Below, piece by piece: positions 1-9,379 of a stretch of DNA of 64,000 bases. The position numbers and the translations under genes were made by a program. The DNA is from Bactericera cockerelli (Eukaryota > Arthropoda > Insecta > Hemiptera > Triozidae): positions 4,458,859-4,522,858 of the forward strand of contig CM044967.1 in NCBI GenBank assembly GCA_024516035.1. The letters run 5' to 3'. Below the pieces are notes generated by a model, which searched no databases, was not told the origin of the DNA, and saw only the letters and a list, made by a program, of their open reading frames with translations. Numbering within the stretch: the stretch's first letter is position 1; each line of letters begins with the position of its first letter.

Positions 1-57
1 CCTCTCAAGTCGGACTAAAGTGCGCGGTGATTGGTTGAAATTCCGACTTGAGGGAGG
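1..57. repeat. Truncated short inverted repeat
   Basis: An 11-base arm near position 5 is the reverse complement of an arm near position 43, around a short AT-rich centre. It looks like a small MITE remnant cut by the window edge. No target-site duplication can be checked. Confidence 0.3.
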
Positions 58-71
58 ATCTGGGTTATCCT

Positions 72-170
72 GCGGTGGTTCAAGTTCCGGTTTCAGCGTA
101 GATTTAGTAAAGGGAGTATGGAGTAGTTGTGACATCACGAAAGCGATTAACAGAAATATGATAACTTTTT
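72..170 (+). repeat. SINE-A fragment (tRNA-derived SINE, 3' body)
   Basis: This stretch matches the B-box and body of a repeat seen intact at 12629-12772 and 44551-44697. It has the 'ggttcaagt' B-box followed by a body ending in 'atgataactttt'. The tRNA-like A-box half is missing. Confidence 0.6.
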
Positions 171-251
171 AAATTAGTTGGTAAATTATTTAATTGATTG
201 GTCTCACTCACATTACAAATAGGTACACAGTTTTAATAAATATTATCTATA

Positions 252-1907
252 TACAGGGTGTCCCACCAAACTTGGACACCTCAAATTACTCGGCCCCTGA
301 AAGAGTTTTTGAAAAATAAAAAAATCTAGGGTACATGTGCTAATTATGCGGTTTCAGTCATGAAATTTTTTTTATACAGGGTGGTTCAAAAGTCAGAAAT
401 TGAGGTGTCAACTTTCGATTTTTAAATGGATCGACCTGAATTTTATTTGATAATTTTACTTCTAAATGGTTTTTAAGTACTTTTATAAACAAAAATATTA
501 CATACAGGGTGGTTTTTTTTCGACCAATTTTTTTTCTAAATCTTGAATAACTCAAGTTCGATTAATTTTTTCGATAACAAGAATAGAATGTGTTTGTGTA
601 ATGAATACACGCTCTTTCAATTGGCATCAAAATTTTTTATACAGGGTGGTTCACAAGTGAAATAATGACTTGATTTTTTTTAAAACCGAGTTTTTTTAAT
701 TTTTTATTTAGGATTAATAATTCTCGTCTAATTTTACACATTTTTCGTTAGTCATATCGAAAAACAAAACTAAAGTGTTGTACAGGGTGAGACATAATTT
801 TTTTGTAACACCCTGCATATGGGCAGTCAAAGAGACGCAAAATTCAATATAAAGACTAATATGCAAGAAAAACTTTAATTTTTAATTAAACAAAAAAGTT
901 ATGGTGTTTTAACTAATATTGTCGCATGGACCACCCTGTAGATATTTTCTTAAACTATCATGTAGGTACTCTAAGTTGTATAAAATTCAACGAAGACTTC
1001 GAATCATGTGGGAAAAACAAGTAAAAAACACGAATTTGAAGCCACTTTCAATTTGGTGTCCACACTGAATGATTTTAAAACTTGAAAGAAAAAGTAGATA
1101 GGTGTAGACACAAAATTGAGCATGGCTTTTTGGATTCATTTTTTTTCTTTCAGATTTGGACTCCTCGTTGAATTTTAGACAGTTTCGACTACCCATATGA
1201 TGGTTTAAGAAAATATCTACAGGGTGGGCCATGCGAAAATATTAGTTAAAACACCATAACTTTTTAGTTTAATCAAAAATCAAAGTTTTTCTTGCATATT
1301 TAGTCTTTATATTGAATTTTGCGTCTCTTTGACTGCCCATATACAGGGTGTTACAAAAAAATTATGTCTCACCCTGTACAACTTTTTAGTTTTGTTTTTC
1401 AATATGACTAACGAAAAATGTGTAAAATTAGACGAGAATTATTAATCTTAAATAAAAAATTAAAAAAACTCGATTTAAAAAATAATTAAGTCATTATTTC
1501 ACTTGTGAATCACCCTGTATAAATTTTTTTGATGCCAATTGAAAGAACGTGTATTTATTACACAAACACATTCTATTCTTGTTATCGAAAAAATTAACCG
1601 AACTTGAGTTATTCAAGATTTAGAAAAAAAATTGGTCGAAAAAAAACAACCCTGTATGTAATATTTTTGTTTAAAAAAGTACTTAAGAACCATTTAGAAG
1701 TAAAATTATCAAATAAAATTCAGGTCAATCCATTTAAAAATCGAAAGTTGACACCTCAATTTCTGACTTTTGAACCGCCCTGTATAAAAAAAATTTCATG
1801 ACTGAAACCGCATAATGAGCACATGTACCCTAGATTTTTATTTTTTTCAAAAACTCTTTCAGGGGCCGAGTAATTTGAGGTGTCCAAGTTTGGTGGGACA
1901 CCCTGTA
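252..1907. mobile_element. Long palindromic foldback element with concentric TACAGGGTG shells, copy 1
   Basis: The first and last 700 bp are reverse complements around a unique centre of about 250 bp (961-1217). The ends read TACAGGGTGTCCCACC and its complement, so a TA duplication (Tc1/mariner-like) is possible; flanking ATAT is also shared. Inside each arm the motif TACAGGGTG recurs at 252, 374, 503, 640 and 781, with mirrored CACCCTGTA copies in the other arm. A second copy of almost equal length lies at 25765-27421 in opposite orientation. There is no transposase. The 65-codon open frames in each arm are mirror images of each other and are not genes. Confidence 0.85.
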
Positions 1908-1941
1908 TATAAAATCCATTTACATTCATTCATAATCAACG

Positions 1942-2500
1942 CAGAGCCTAAACGGCTGGGCCGATTGACTTGAAATTTTGCAGGAAGCTTCCCCTTATGA
2001 TGTAGGGGCGTACTAAGAACGGATTTTTTGAAGGAAACAGGGATTCTCAACTTATGGCCAAAAATTAACATTTATTGATAATCAACGCAGAGCCTAAACG
2101 GTTGGGCCGATTGACTTGAAATTTTGCAGGAAGCTTCCCCTTATGATGTAGGAGCGTACTAAGAACGGATTTTTTTTTAAGGAAACAGGGGTTCTCAACT
2201 TATGGTCAAAATTAGTCATTTTTAGAGTGTTGTCAGATTCTCAAAAGGGTTGAGCTGAATGACTTGAAATTAGGCAGAAAACTTCTTTCAGTGATGAAGA
2301 AGCTTACTATGAAAGGATTTTTCAAAGATAACAGGGGTCCTCAACTTATGGACAAAAGTAGACATTTTAGCGTCTTGCAAGATTCTCAAAACGGTTGAGC
2401 CGAATGACTTGAAATTTGGCAGACAGCTTTTTTTGTGATGTAGGGGAATAATAAGAAACAAATTTTAAAAGAAAATAGGGGTTCTCAACTTATGGTCAAG
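1942..2500 (+). repeat. Four tandem copies of a ~143-bp Helitron subterminal repeat
   Basis: The block starting 'gcagagcctaaacgg' recurs near 1942, 2083, 2240 and 2385. Each copy ends around 'ttctcaacttatgg'. The first two are nearly identical and the last two have diverged. Such blocks are typical of the 5' flank of insect Helitrons. Confidence 0.7.
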
Positions 2501-2534
2501 CTGGATGGCGAATACTACGTTTTTCGACTCATGA

Positions 2535-2859
2535 AAGATACTCTCCTGTCATACATTTGGCCGTCCACTTTGAAAATGGACAAAGGGTAGTTTTTACAAC
2601 CGAAAATGTCCAACAGAGAATTGACAACCCTCCTAAAACAACATTAATGGCGTTTTTCCAACTATGCAACCAGGATGAATTTGCAAAGACTCTTTTTTAT
2701 AATGAAGTACCAGCATTTTATGTGAGGAAAAAGAACATGTTCCAAAGAAGGAAAAAAAGATTCCAGGACATCCGGGTGTAAAAAAAGATCAGGTTCTTGG
2801 TAAAATTTATACCGTACATCCGAATGACTCAGAATGTTTCTACCTACGATTACTTCTGG
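2535..2859 (+). pseudogene. Helitron helicase-like pseudogene, part 1
   Basis: Translation gives a Helitron-family segment that includes VHFENGQRV and, in a second frame, YTVHPND followed by ECFYLRLLL, a conserved stretch of the Rep/helicase polyprotein. The frame changes near 2780, so the coding sequence is broken. It stops abruptly where the antisense insert begins. Confidence 0.8.
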
Positions 2860-3392
2860 AAGGGAACCGAGGATGCAAGCAGCATTTCCTCTTTGAATGG
2901 CCAGACCAATTTTTTGGTAAAGAAAATGATTGGAACGGGGATCACCCGTAATTCCAATCAATTTCTTTCCCAAATGGTCTAACCATTTTTTAGATTCGAC
3001 GCTCCAAGCACCCATGGTTTCCACAGCAACAGGTTGGAATATGTAGCCTCTCTCTTTGATTTCAATGTATTTCGTATGTTTCAATCTTGAAGCTGTTTCA
3101 GCTGCTGCCCCTGCCTCTCTTGATGTTTTTACTATATAAGTGGAGGCAAAGGTATCGACACATGTCGCATCCCACACTAAACTTGATCCACGGGACCAGG
3201 GAACTAATGTGACTCCATCTGGTCGTTTTCCGTCGTTTCTTGACAATCCAGATGGTTCCAGGGCTGACGGAATTTTAATTGATGACAATGTTCTTTGTAT
3301 TATATCATTTAATTCACTGTGGCGGAAGAATCTGCCAGCACTTTTTCTACATGAGAGAGAGTGTAGGCCCAGCGTGGTTACTTTCTCTTTGA
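2860..3392 (-). pseudogene. Retroelement-associated domain fragment, antisense inside the Helitron
   Basis: The minus-strand frame reads LGLHSLSCRKSAGRF, then KRPDG, LVWDATCVDT and later TGDPRSN and IQRGNAA. From memory, this set of motifs occurs downstream of reverse transcriptase in many invertebrate retroelement proteins. The RPDG...WDATCVD spacing looks like a PD-(D/E)XK nuclease fold, but that is inference. The frame is open across the whole insert. The open frame continues into antisense Helitron at both ends, so it is not a complete gene. It is either a captured fragment or a later insertion. Confidence 0.65.
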
Positions 3393-4300
3393 AATTGCCG
3401 CTCAATTTAAATTCAGTAGATACACCAAGCTGTATTATTGGAAAGCAAAGTGATATGGCCAAAGTCCTCAGGGATTTCAAGTTGATCGTATATGATGAAT
3501 GGCTTAGTATAAATCGTATATGATGAATAAAACTGGCTTAGAGACACTGGACCGTACTCTACAAGACATTCGTGGTGTTAAAAATCTTATGGGTGGTAAA
3601 ACTGTGCTACTGTCTGGAGATTTTAGACAAACTTTACCCTTTGTTCCACGTGGAACAAGAGCTGACGAAGTGAAGGCATGTTTAAAATCATCCATTTTGT
3701 GGCCACAGATAACACTGTTCTTTCTTTAAAGTTGAATATGCGTGTACACCTTCACGCTGATCAAAATGCAGAAGTTTTTTCGAAGTTTTTGCTTCGGATA
3801 GGTGATGGACAGTTACCTGAACAAAATGAAAAAAATGTATTTCCTACCGAACACTGTCAGTTATTACTCGATTACAACACCTTCCTAGACACTATCTACC
3901 CCAATCTAGATGACCCAAGTGTTGTTGTCCCTGTTTGGCTAAAGATAAGGGCCATACTAACACCAAAGAATGATAATGCTCTGGAAATTAATAATGACTT
4001 ATTAAAAAGAATGCCTTCTGAACTATCAACTTACGAATCCGTAGACACTGTTGTGGAAGAGGAAGAAGCCATCCATTACCCAACCGAATTTCTTAATACA
4101 CTAAATCCTCCTGGCTTGCCACCCCATCGGCTATGCCTTAAGGTTGGAGCACCAATAACATTACTAAGAAATCTGAGACCCCCGAAATTGTGTAACGGCA
4201 CGCGGCTTCAAATTACATCCTTAAAAAAAACATTATCGAGGCAGTTATATTCACAGGGGCTGGTGCAGGTGAAACGGTATATGTACACAGGATTATTTTT
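3393..4300 (+). pseudogene. Helitron helicase pseudogene, part 2 (Pif1-like core)
   Basis: The translation covers conserved Helitron helicase blocks in order: SKQSD-like GKQSDMAKVLRDFKL, the Walker B region IVYDE, TLQDIRG, LLSGDFRQTLPFVPRGT, LNMRVHL, IGDGQLPE, then LPPHRLCLKVGAPITLLRN. At least two frame changes (near 3520 and 3700) separate these blocks. The Walker A segment lay in the part lost to the antisense insert. It is a dead SF1 helicase remnant. Confidence 0.85.
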
Positions 4301-4302
4301 GT

Positions 4303-4611
4303 CGGCGCGGGGGTTCGAACCCGGCACCTTCCGCATCGTAAGCGAGTGCTTAACCACTGAGCTATTTGTGTGCTCATTTAATCTGTTCATTAGGAACTAT
4401 GCACTTGGGTTCTTTTTTTTTAATGGAAGGCAGGAAAAAATATTTCAAAGACACCCAGATCCTGTCTGGGGTGTGGGATTTCCACCCACTAAAAACCCAC
4501 CTTCTCTAAAAGCTAACCGCACTTGGAACCGAAAAATATCATTACTTCAAGTGCGGCGCTGTAGGGCACCTACTGATTTCGTTGTAGTGCCCTCCCATCT
4601 CTCTCTTGGGT
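4303..4611 (-). repeat. SINE-F fragment in the Helitron
   Basis: The start matches the tRNA-like head of SINE-F read antisense ('gggttcgaacccggcaccttc' region), as at 14830-14905 and 43770-43848. It splits the Helitron reading frame. The rest (4380-4611) is not shared with other SINE-F copies and may be a second insert. Confidence 0.55.
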
Positions 4612-4860
4612 TCTAATGTGATTTCCGACTACCACTTTAATTTCAAAAGAGTTCAATTCCCTAGAAAACTATGTTTTGCCATGACGATAAATAAGGCACA
4701 GGGGCAAACTCTTGAGCTAGCTGGAATTGACCTTAGAACGATTGCTTCTCCCACGGTCAGCTCTATGTTGCTTTTTCAAGAGTAAGGTCTGCCAAGTCCC
4801 TCATTGTGTTACAGCCAGATGGTATAACGAAGAACTTGGTGTATAAAGAAGTGCTTCAAT
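4612..4860 (+). pseudogene. Helitron helicase pseudogene, part 3 (C-terminus)
   Basis: The segment encodes FAMTINKAQGQTLELAGID and ends LVYKEVLQ before a stop. These are the final motifs (V and VI of the SF1 helicase) of Helitron proteins. One frame change occurs near 4770. It connects directly to the 3' hairpin. Confidence 0.85.
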
Positions 4861-4948
4861 AACCATAAAACTTATGCAGCGGCGGTGGCCATGCCTTAAC
4901 AAAAATGTGGCCATGCCTTGGCCACGCGAAGCGGGCGTAGCCCGCTAG

Positions 4949-5325
4949 TCTTTTATATTCAAGTAAAGTAAGATAATCATAATCTTATTAATCTTGCCTA
5001 ATTCAAGTAAATTCATAATAAGTATAAATTATGATGCAGGGCACTGAGGCTATAGCGATTTTTGAGCCCCACATGCAGCAAAACATAATTAGGTCAAACT
5101 CAATTCAGACAGAATAAATCTTTTTGAATTCAGTTTTGACTTCGAACGTATCTTCAACACCTACTTCGCGAAGCGATTTCTTCATTCGGCATTGAAAGAA
5201 ATTGAAATTCTTTAAGTCGAAACGAAAGTCGAAATTTTCAACATTGTTTTTATATTATGTATGTTTTTCAGGCAATGACAAGTATACAGAGTGTTAGACG
5301 CACCATAGGAAATTAACCCATACAT
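4949..5325. other. AT-rich sequence, nothing recognised
   Basis: No coding potential, SINE box or tandem structure is visible. Confidence 0.4.
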
Positions 5326-5582
5326 AACAGCCTAGGTGCCGTAACGGTTGTGACTACTACTCGTAGTCCAGAGATCCTAAGTTCGATCCTCGGTTGGAGC
5401 AGCCTTTTCACACAGAAAATTCTGTTCCCTCCGAACACGTGAGGCTGGTCTTTCTGGCCTTACTTAGACTGGGTGAGGTTAATGTGAGTAGCTGGTACAA
5501 TTCCCAGCGATTGGAGGGTAACACCCTCGTTCTGAATATCTCCAATCAGGATGTTAAAACCAAATAGAATCAATGGACATGA
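5326..5582 (+). repeat. SINE-B copy
   Basis: The tRNA-like head ('gccgtaacggttgtgactact', B-box 'gttcgatcc') is followed by a body with 'ggtgaggttaatgtg' and an end at 'atcaatggacatgaaagg'. The full-length relative is at 48213-48563 and a reverse copy is at 38215-38422. Confidence 0.8.
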
Positions 5583-5696
5583 AAGGTTTGTGCAAAATAA
5601 AGGGTGCCTTGGGTGTAAAATTTAACGGATAATCGAATAAAATAGGTTTCATAAGTATCCACCAAAGTGTCAAAAAGTTATAGTCAGAATTTTCTC

Positions 5697-5893
5697 AATC
5701 TGTCCCGCTAGCACAGTGGTCAAGGCGTCCTATTAGCAATCCAGAGTTCGCGGGTTCGAAACCCAGCCGGCACATGACAAGTTATCCTCCCATTTTGGAT
5801 TTTGACCACATAATAATATGTCTTGGGATTACTACTGGAATAATGGGACTCATTAGTCCTTATCGGCCAGTATAAATAAGGTATTATTATTCA
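5697..5893 (+). repeat. SINE-C copy
   Basis: The tRNA-like head ('tcccgctagcacagtggt', 'gggttcgaaaccc') is followed by the SINE-C body with 'ccacataataatatgtcttggg' and a TTA-rich tail. It is inserted inside the first hammerhead repeat unit, so it is younger than that unit. Confidence 0.85.
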
Positions 5894-6018
5894 TAAATAT
5901 AGCCAGAATATTCTCAATATGCAGATGATTTAAAAAAATAATAAATTACTTAATTTTTTTCTGTTTATACTGATTAAAATAGAGAGGTTAGTTGATGGCA
6001 CGGATGTTTAGAACTATT

Positions 6019-6063
6019 TACCTGCTGATAAGAGCAAATAAGCTCGAAACAGCTGTCCAGGTA
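6019..6063 (+). ncRNA. Hammerhead ribozyme, degenerate (G8 to A)
   Basis: Stem I (TACCTG / CAGGTA), stem II (GAGC / GCTC) and GAAA are present. The core reads CTGATAA instead of CTGATGA, so the catalytic G8 is A at 6030. Self-cleavage is not expected. Confidence 0.7.
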
Positions 6064-6321
6064 TGTTCTGATATTCATGTACATCTAGTACAACTTCTCA
6101 ATTTTCTGTAAACTGATTATACTGATTTAGATATCTACCTAAGCGTTAGAGAGTTATAGCCAGAATATTCTCAATTTGCAGATGGTCTTTTTTGAAAATA
6201 AATTACTTAAATTTTGAATTTTCTTACTATTAAACATATTAGATCAAGTTTTATTTACAGTTTTCTGTTTATACTGATTAATATAGAGAGGTTAGGGAAT
6301 GGCATGGGTACTCAGAACTAT

Positions 6322-6366
6322 TACCTGCTGATGAGAGCCAATAAGCTCGAAACAGCTGTCCAGGTA
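6322..6366 (+). ncRNA. Type I hammerhead ribozyme with intact core
   Basis: All consensus elements are present. Stem I pairs 6322-6327 (UACCUG) with 6361-6366 (CAGGUA). The core CUGAUGA is 6328-6334. Stem II is GAGC (6335-6338) with GCUC (6345-6348) around a 6-nt loop. GAAA is 6349-6352. Helix III is minimal: the palindrome ACAGCUGU (6352-6359) allows only about 2 bp in a monomer but can pair between two molecules, as in Penelope-like elements and retrozymes. Cleavage would follow C6360 (GUC). It lies in sense orientation in the intron 235 bp upstream of the Zasp exon at 6602. Confidence 0.85.
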
Positions 6367-6484
6367 TGTTCTGATATTCATGTACATCTAGTACAACTTC
6401 TCAGTTTTCTGTTTATACATAGAATATGTACATGGAAATTGACATAAAACAAAACTTGATCAAGGGCGGTGCTAATGCCAACGA

Positions 6485-6580
6485 CATTTTTTTTTTTTTT
6501 TTTAATAATGTAATAATATATATTTATTTTAGTTTTTTTTACAATTTTTGTGGCTCTCTCCCTAAGGAATACTTCTAAGC
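6485..6580 (+). repeat. T-rich repeat next to the ZM exon, shared with 40965-41062
   Basis: The poly-T run, 'atttattttagttttttt' and 'tttttgtggctctctccc' also occur, in the same order, at 40965-41062. Here the repeat forms the pyrimidine-rich end of the intron, about 20 bp from the splice acceptor. Confidence 0.6.
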
Positions 6581-6601
6581 CATTCTCTTCTCACTTCGCA
6601 G

Positions 6602-6729
6602 GTAAACGGGCATGACGGCAAGCAGCTGGTGAACAAGCAATACAACAGTCCCGTGGGGATCTACAGTGAGGAGAGCATTGCTGAGACCTTATCCGCCCAG
6701 GCTGAGGTCCTGGCGGGAGGTGTCCTCGG
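6602..6729 (+). CDS. Zasp52: Zasp52 exon a: ZM region, first part (partial gene)
   Basis: The translation begins VNGHDGKQLVNKQYNSP and runs through YSEESIAETLSAQAEVLAGG. This is the Zasp-like motif (ZM) of the Zasp/Cypher/ALP family, which binds the rod of alpha-actinin at Z-discs. The acceptor is 'cttcgcag' and the donor 'GG|gtgaga'. It ends in phase 1 and joins the next exon to complete GGC. Domain order (ZM before LIM) fits Zasp52. The PDZ domain expected before it is not in the window. Confidence 0.95.
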
Positions 6730-6765
6730 GTGAGAGGCATGCATTTCTAATATACGTATAGTCTG

Positions 6766-6967
6766 TCCCGGTAGCTCAGTGGTAAAGACGGCACCCTGTG
6801 AATCCATAGGTTCCAGAGGTCGTGGGTTCGAAACCCAACCGGGACATGACAAGTTATCCTCCCATTTGGGATTTTTACCACATAATAATATGTCTTGGGC
6901 TTACTGCTGGAATAATGGGACTTTAATAGTCCTTATCGGGCAGAATTAATAAGGCGATATTATTATT
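6766..6967 (+). repeat. SINE-C copy
   Basis: The head is 'gtcccggtagctcagtggt' with B-box 'gggttcgaaaccc', followed by the SINE-C body and a (TTA)n tail. It sits 37 bp into the intron after the ZM exon. A minisatellite starts at its tail. Confidence 0.85.
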
Positions 6968-7825
6968 ATTATGAAAATAAGAACAACAGCACCAAAAACT
7001 ATAACAATAGAAACAACAACACCAAAAACTATAACAATAGAAACAACAACACCAAAAACTATAACAATAAAAAACAACAACACCAAAACCTATAACAATA
7101 AAAACAACAACACCAAACACTATAACGATAAAAACAAGAACACCAAAAACTATAACGATAAAAACAACAACACCAAAAACTATAACAATAAAAACAACAA
7201 CACCAAAAACTATAACAATAAAAACAACAACACCAAAAACTATAACGATAAAAACAACAACACCAAAAACTATAACAATAAAAACAACAACACCAAAAAC
7301 TATAACAATAAAAACAACAACACCAAAAACTAGGTATAACAAGAAAAACAACAACACAAAAAACTATAACAATATAAACAACAACACCAAAAACTATAAC
7401 GATAAAAAACAACAACACCAAAAACTATAACGATAGAAACAACAACACCAAAACCTATAACAATAAAAACAACACCAAAAACTATAACAATAAAAACAAC
7501 AACACCAAAAACTATAACAATAAAAACAACAACACCAAAAAATATAAAAAACGACAACACCAAAAACTATAACAATGAAAACGACAACACCAAAAACTAT
7601 AACGATAAAAACAACAACACCAAAAACTATAACAATAAAAACAATAACACCAAAAACTATAACGATAAAAACAACAACACCAAAAACTATAACGTTAAAA
7701 ACAACAACACCAAAAACTATTACATTAAAAACAACAACACCAAAAACTATAACAATAAAAACAACAACACCAAAAACTATAACAAAAACATCTACAATGA
7801 TAACAACAACAACAACAACTAGGTA
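6968..7825. repeat. 30-bp minisatellite, about 28 copies
   Basis: The unit is aacaacaccaaaaactataa plus 'caataaaaac', with single-base variants (gata/aata) and a few short units. It begins directly at the tail of SINE-C. Long open frames on both strands are artefacts of a 30-bp unit that lacks stops. Confidence 0.9.
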
Positions 7826-8105
7826 CAACCATAATCTGGCAGGGGGACGTTAAACAGGAAGAAGACCAGTGTCTCGCTAGAGGACTATAAACAGAGAACA
7901 GACTAGCCAACCCTTACAAGTCAGGCTAGTTTGCAGTTTCCTAAGGGTTTAATGGCTTGTACAGAAAAGTCCAAGTCCTCATGATGGTTGATCGCACATA
8001 GAAATATGTGGTTCAGGACGAGCCAACTTTGAAATACAGTTGGCTGGAGACCATCACTCACCCCTCCAGCTGTAGCCAAGCTGGCTACAACAACAACAAC
8101 AATAT
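7826..8105 (+). repeat. Interspersed repeat J, copy 1
   Basis: The sequence around 'gtgtctcgctagaggactataaacag' and 'gagccaactttgaaatac' recurs at 9075-9375. It ends in (AAC)n. The end structure suggests a SINE, but no tRNA boxes were found. Confidence 0.6.
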
Positions 8106-8267
8106 ACGAATCAGGGGGTCGAGTTAATGTATAAATTTAACGGGACAAGCCCGATTTACATAGAAACAAGTATTACATGATAAATGAAATAAAGTACAAG
8201 ACAATGAAATAGAGGATTCCATTGACATATGAGACAGGATTAGATTAATTTTCTGATTAACTTTCAG

Positions 8268-8368
8268 CGTTAACTTCAAGAAGAACGAAAAGAACTACAC
8301 CCCTTCTAACAGCGAGGTGTTGAAGATGGTCCAAGAGGCGGACCAGGCCCCTCGCTCCCCAGAACCAG
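8268..8368 (+). CDS. Zasp52: Zasp52 exon b: end of ZM region
   Basis: The exon encodes VNFKKNEKNYTPSNSEVLK and ends in QAPRSPEP, continuing the ZM block. The acceptor is 'ctttcag' and the donor 'CCAG|gtaacc'. It enters in phase 1 and leaves in phase 1, which fits both the exon at 9825 and the alternative exon at 11724. Confidence 0.95.
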
Positions 8369-8469
8369 GTAACCTTTCGTTTCCACTGTTCCGAGATATC
8401 ATTATTATTATTATTATTATTTTACCCTTTAAGAAAAAAAAGAAGAAAAAAAAAAAAAAAAACAGAAAG

Positions 8470-8560
8470 AAATTAAAAAAAATATACTCATGTCCTAACT
8501 AAAGGGTGGGGTTATTGGTTTTGGTAATCTCTTCAACCCAACCCTTATATCATATCATTT
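8470..8560. repeat. Repeat K fragment
   Basis: The core 'tgtcctaactaaagg' and 'ctcttcaacccaaccctt' also occur at 16478-16535, 41562-41620 and 53560-53590. It may be the end of a longer retroelement. Confidence 0.5.
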
Positions 8561-8690
8561 CTATTCGTTCTAATTTTAGAAAACAAAGGTCAATTGAATT
8601 TTTATATTTGATCATGGGTCAGACATTGATTGGAAGATTATGTTGATGTGCTCTAATAGTGTTGGCCATTAGTAATTGTAAGATTTCCTA

Positions 8691-8806
8691 CCGACCTCAG
8701 TAGCTTGTTCGATAAGCAGCGGACTTATAACCTGGAGGTCGGTGGTTCAAGTTTGAGTACTTGTGATATCACGAAAGTGATTGACACAAATATGATAACT
8801 TTTTGT
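8691..8806 (+). repeat. SINE-A copy with internal deletion
   Basis: The head ('ccgacctcagtagcttg', 'gtggttcaagt') is joined directly to the distal body 'gtgatatcacgaaagtgatt'. About 25 bp of body is missing compared with 44551-44697. Confidence 0.8.
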
Positions 8807-9074
8807 AAGATTTTCTAGCAAAAATAAATAAATAGGTGTCTTTTTATGTTGGCTTTCTTTGAAGTACCAGGGTCCTCACATATGAGCTCTCCACTCAACC
8901 ACCATGTATTGAGAGGGTTTCTTGTAGACGAGAAAATATATAACTAGAATCATGTTATCTTACATAGGTTGTTTACGCCAACGGCTCTTAAGTGTAGATA
9001 GAACACTTTACAAACAAATTCCCGAAGGGGCAATGTACCCTCTATAGATACACTAAGGCTACATACGAGGACTT

Positions 9075-9375
9075 CGTGTCTCGCTAGAAGACTATTATAA
9101 ACAGATAATAATTCCGTGTCCGTGAGATAGGTATTGATACCTAAATCACGGTGGTGAGAGGATTATATGGACGCCCAAATCCAATGTCTAGGCTCCTTTC
9201 ATGTCCATTCATGTAAACAGATAACGGACTAGCAAATCCTAACAAGCTAGGCTAGCTCGCAGTTTCACGAAGGTATGATCGCACATAAAAATATGTGCAG
9301 AACGAGCCAACTTTCAACTTGTATTGGCTGAAGATCATCACTGATCAGCTGTAGACAAGCCGGTTACAACAACAG
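9075..9375 (+). repeat. Repeat J, copy 2, interrupted by a SINE-B tail
   Basis: It matches 7870-8100 in order. It is split by 9109-9213, flanked by an 11-bp direct repeat (taaacagataa at 9098-9108 and 9214-9224). Confidence 0.7.
9109..9213 (-). repeat. SINE-B 3' fragment, 5'-truncated insertion
   Basis: It is the reverse of the SINE-B 3' part at 48470-48560 ('tttaggtatcaatacc', 'tctcacggacacgg'). The 11-bp target-site duplication on both sides shows a complete, 5'-truncated retroposition event. Confidence 0.8.
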
Positions 9376-9379
9376 CAGC

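Larger units (their letters stand above)
1908..4948 (+). mobile_element. Degraded autonomous-type Helitron
   Basis: Helitron helicase fragments lie between a 5' region of subterminal repeats and a canonical Helitron 3' end. The 3' end is a GC-rich hairpin (GCGGGC gta GCCCGC) followed by CTAG at 4945-4948 and then T. The 5' terminus is probably lost at the palindrome insertion: the flank 'tatataaaatcc' resembles the Helitron-like start at 48713. The element also holds an antisense retroelement fragment (2860-3392) and a SINE-F fragment (4303-4611). Confidence 0.85.
5640..6480 (+). repeat. Tandem dimer of the hammerhead-ribozyme repeat
   Basis: Two units about 303 bp apart share 'gttatagccagaatattctc', a 'ttttctgtttatactgatta' block and a hammerhead-like core. 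The first unit is split by SINE-C at 5697-5893. Both are in sense orientation within the Zasp transcription unit, upstream of the ZM exon. Unit size and tandem layout resemble animal retrozymes, non-autonomous elements with type I hammerheads. Confidence 0.7.

Noticed and set aside
358..1801. Mirror-image 65-codon proteins at 358-555 and 1604-1801 (and 25871-26068)
   Set aside because: They are the two arms of the palindrome and are AT-rich with Lys/Phe bias; there is no start context or domain.
6923..7853. Long open frames of 120-144 codons on both strands
   Set aside because: They are read-through of a 30-bp AT-rich minisatellite without stops. Protein would be pure repeats, and the frames exist equally on both strands.
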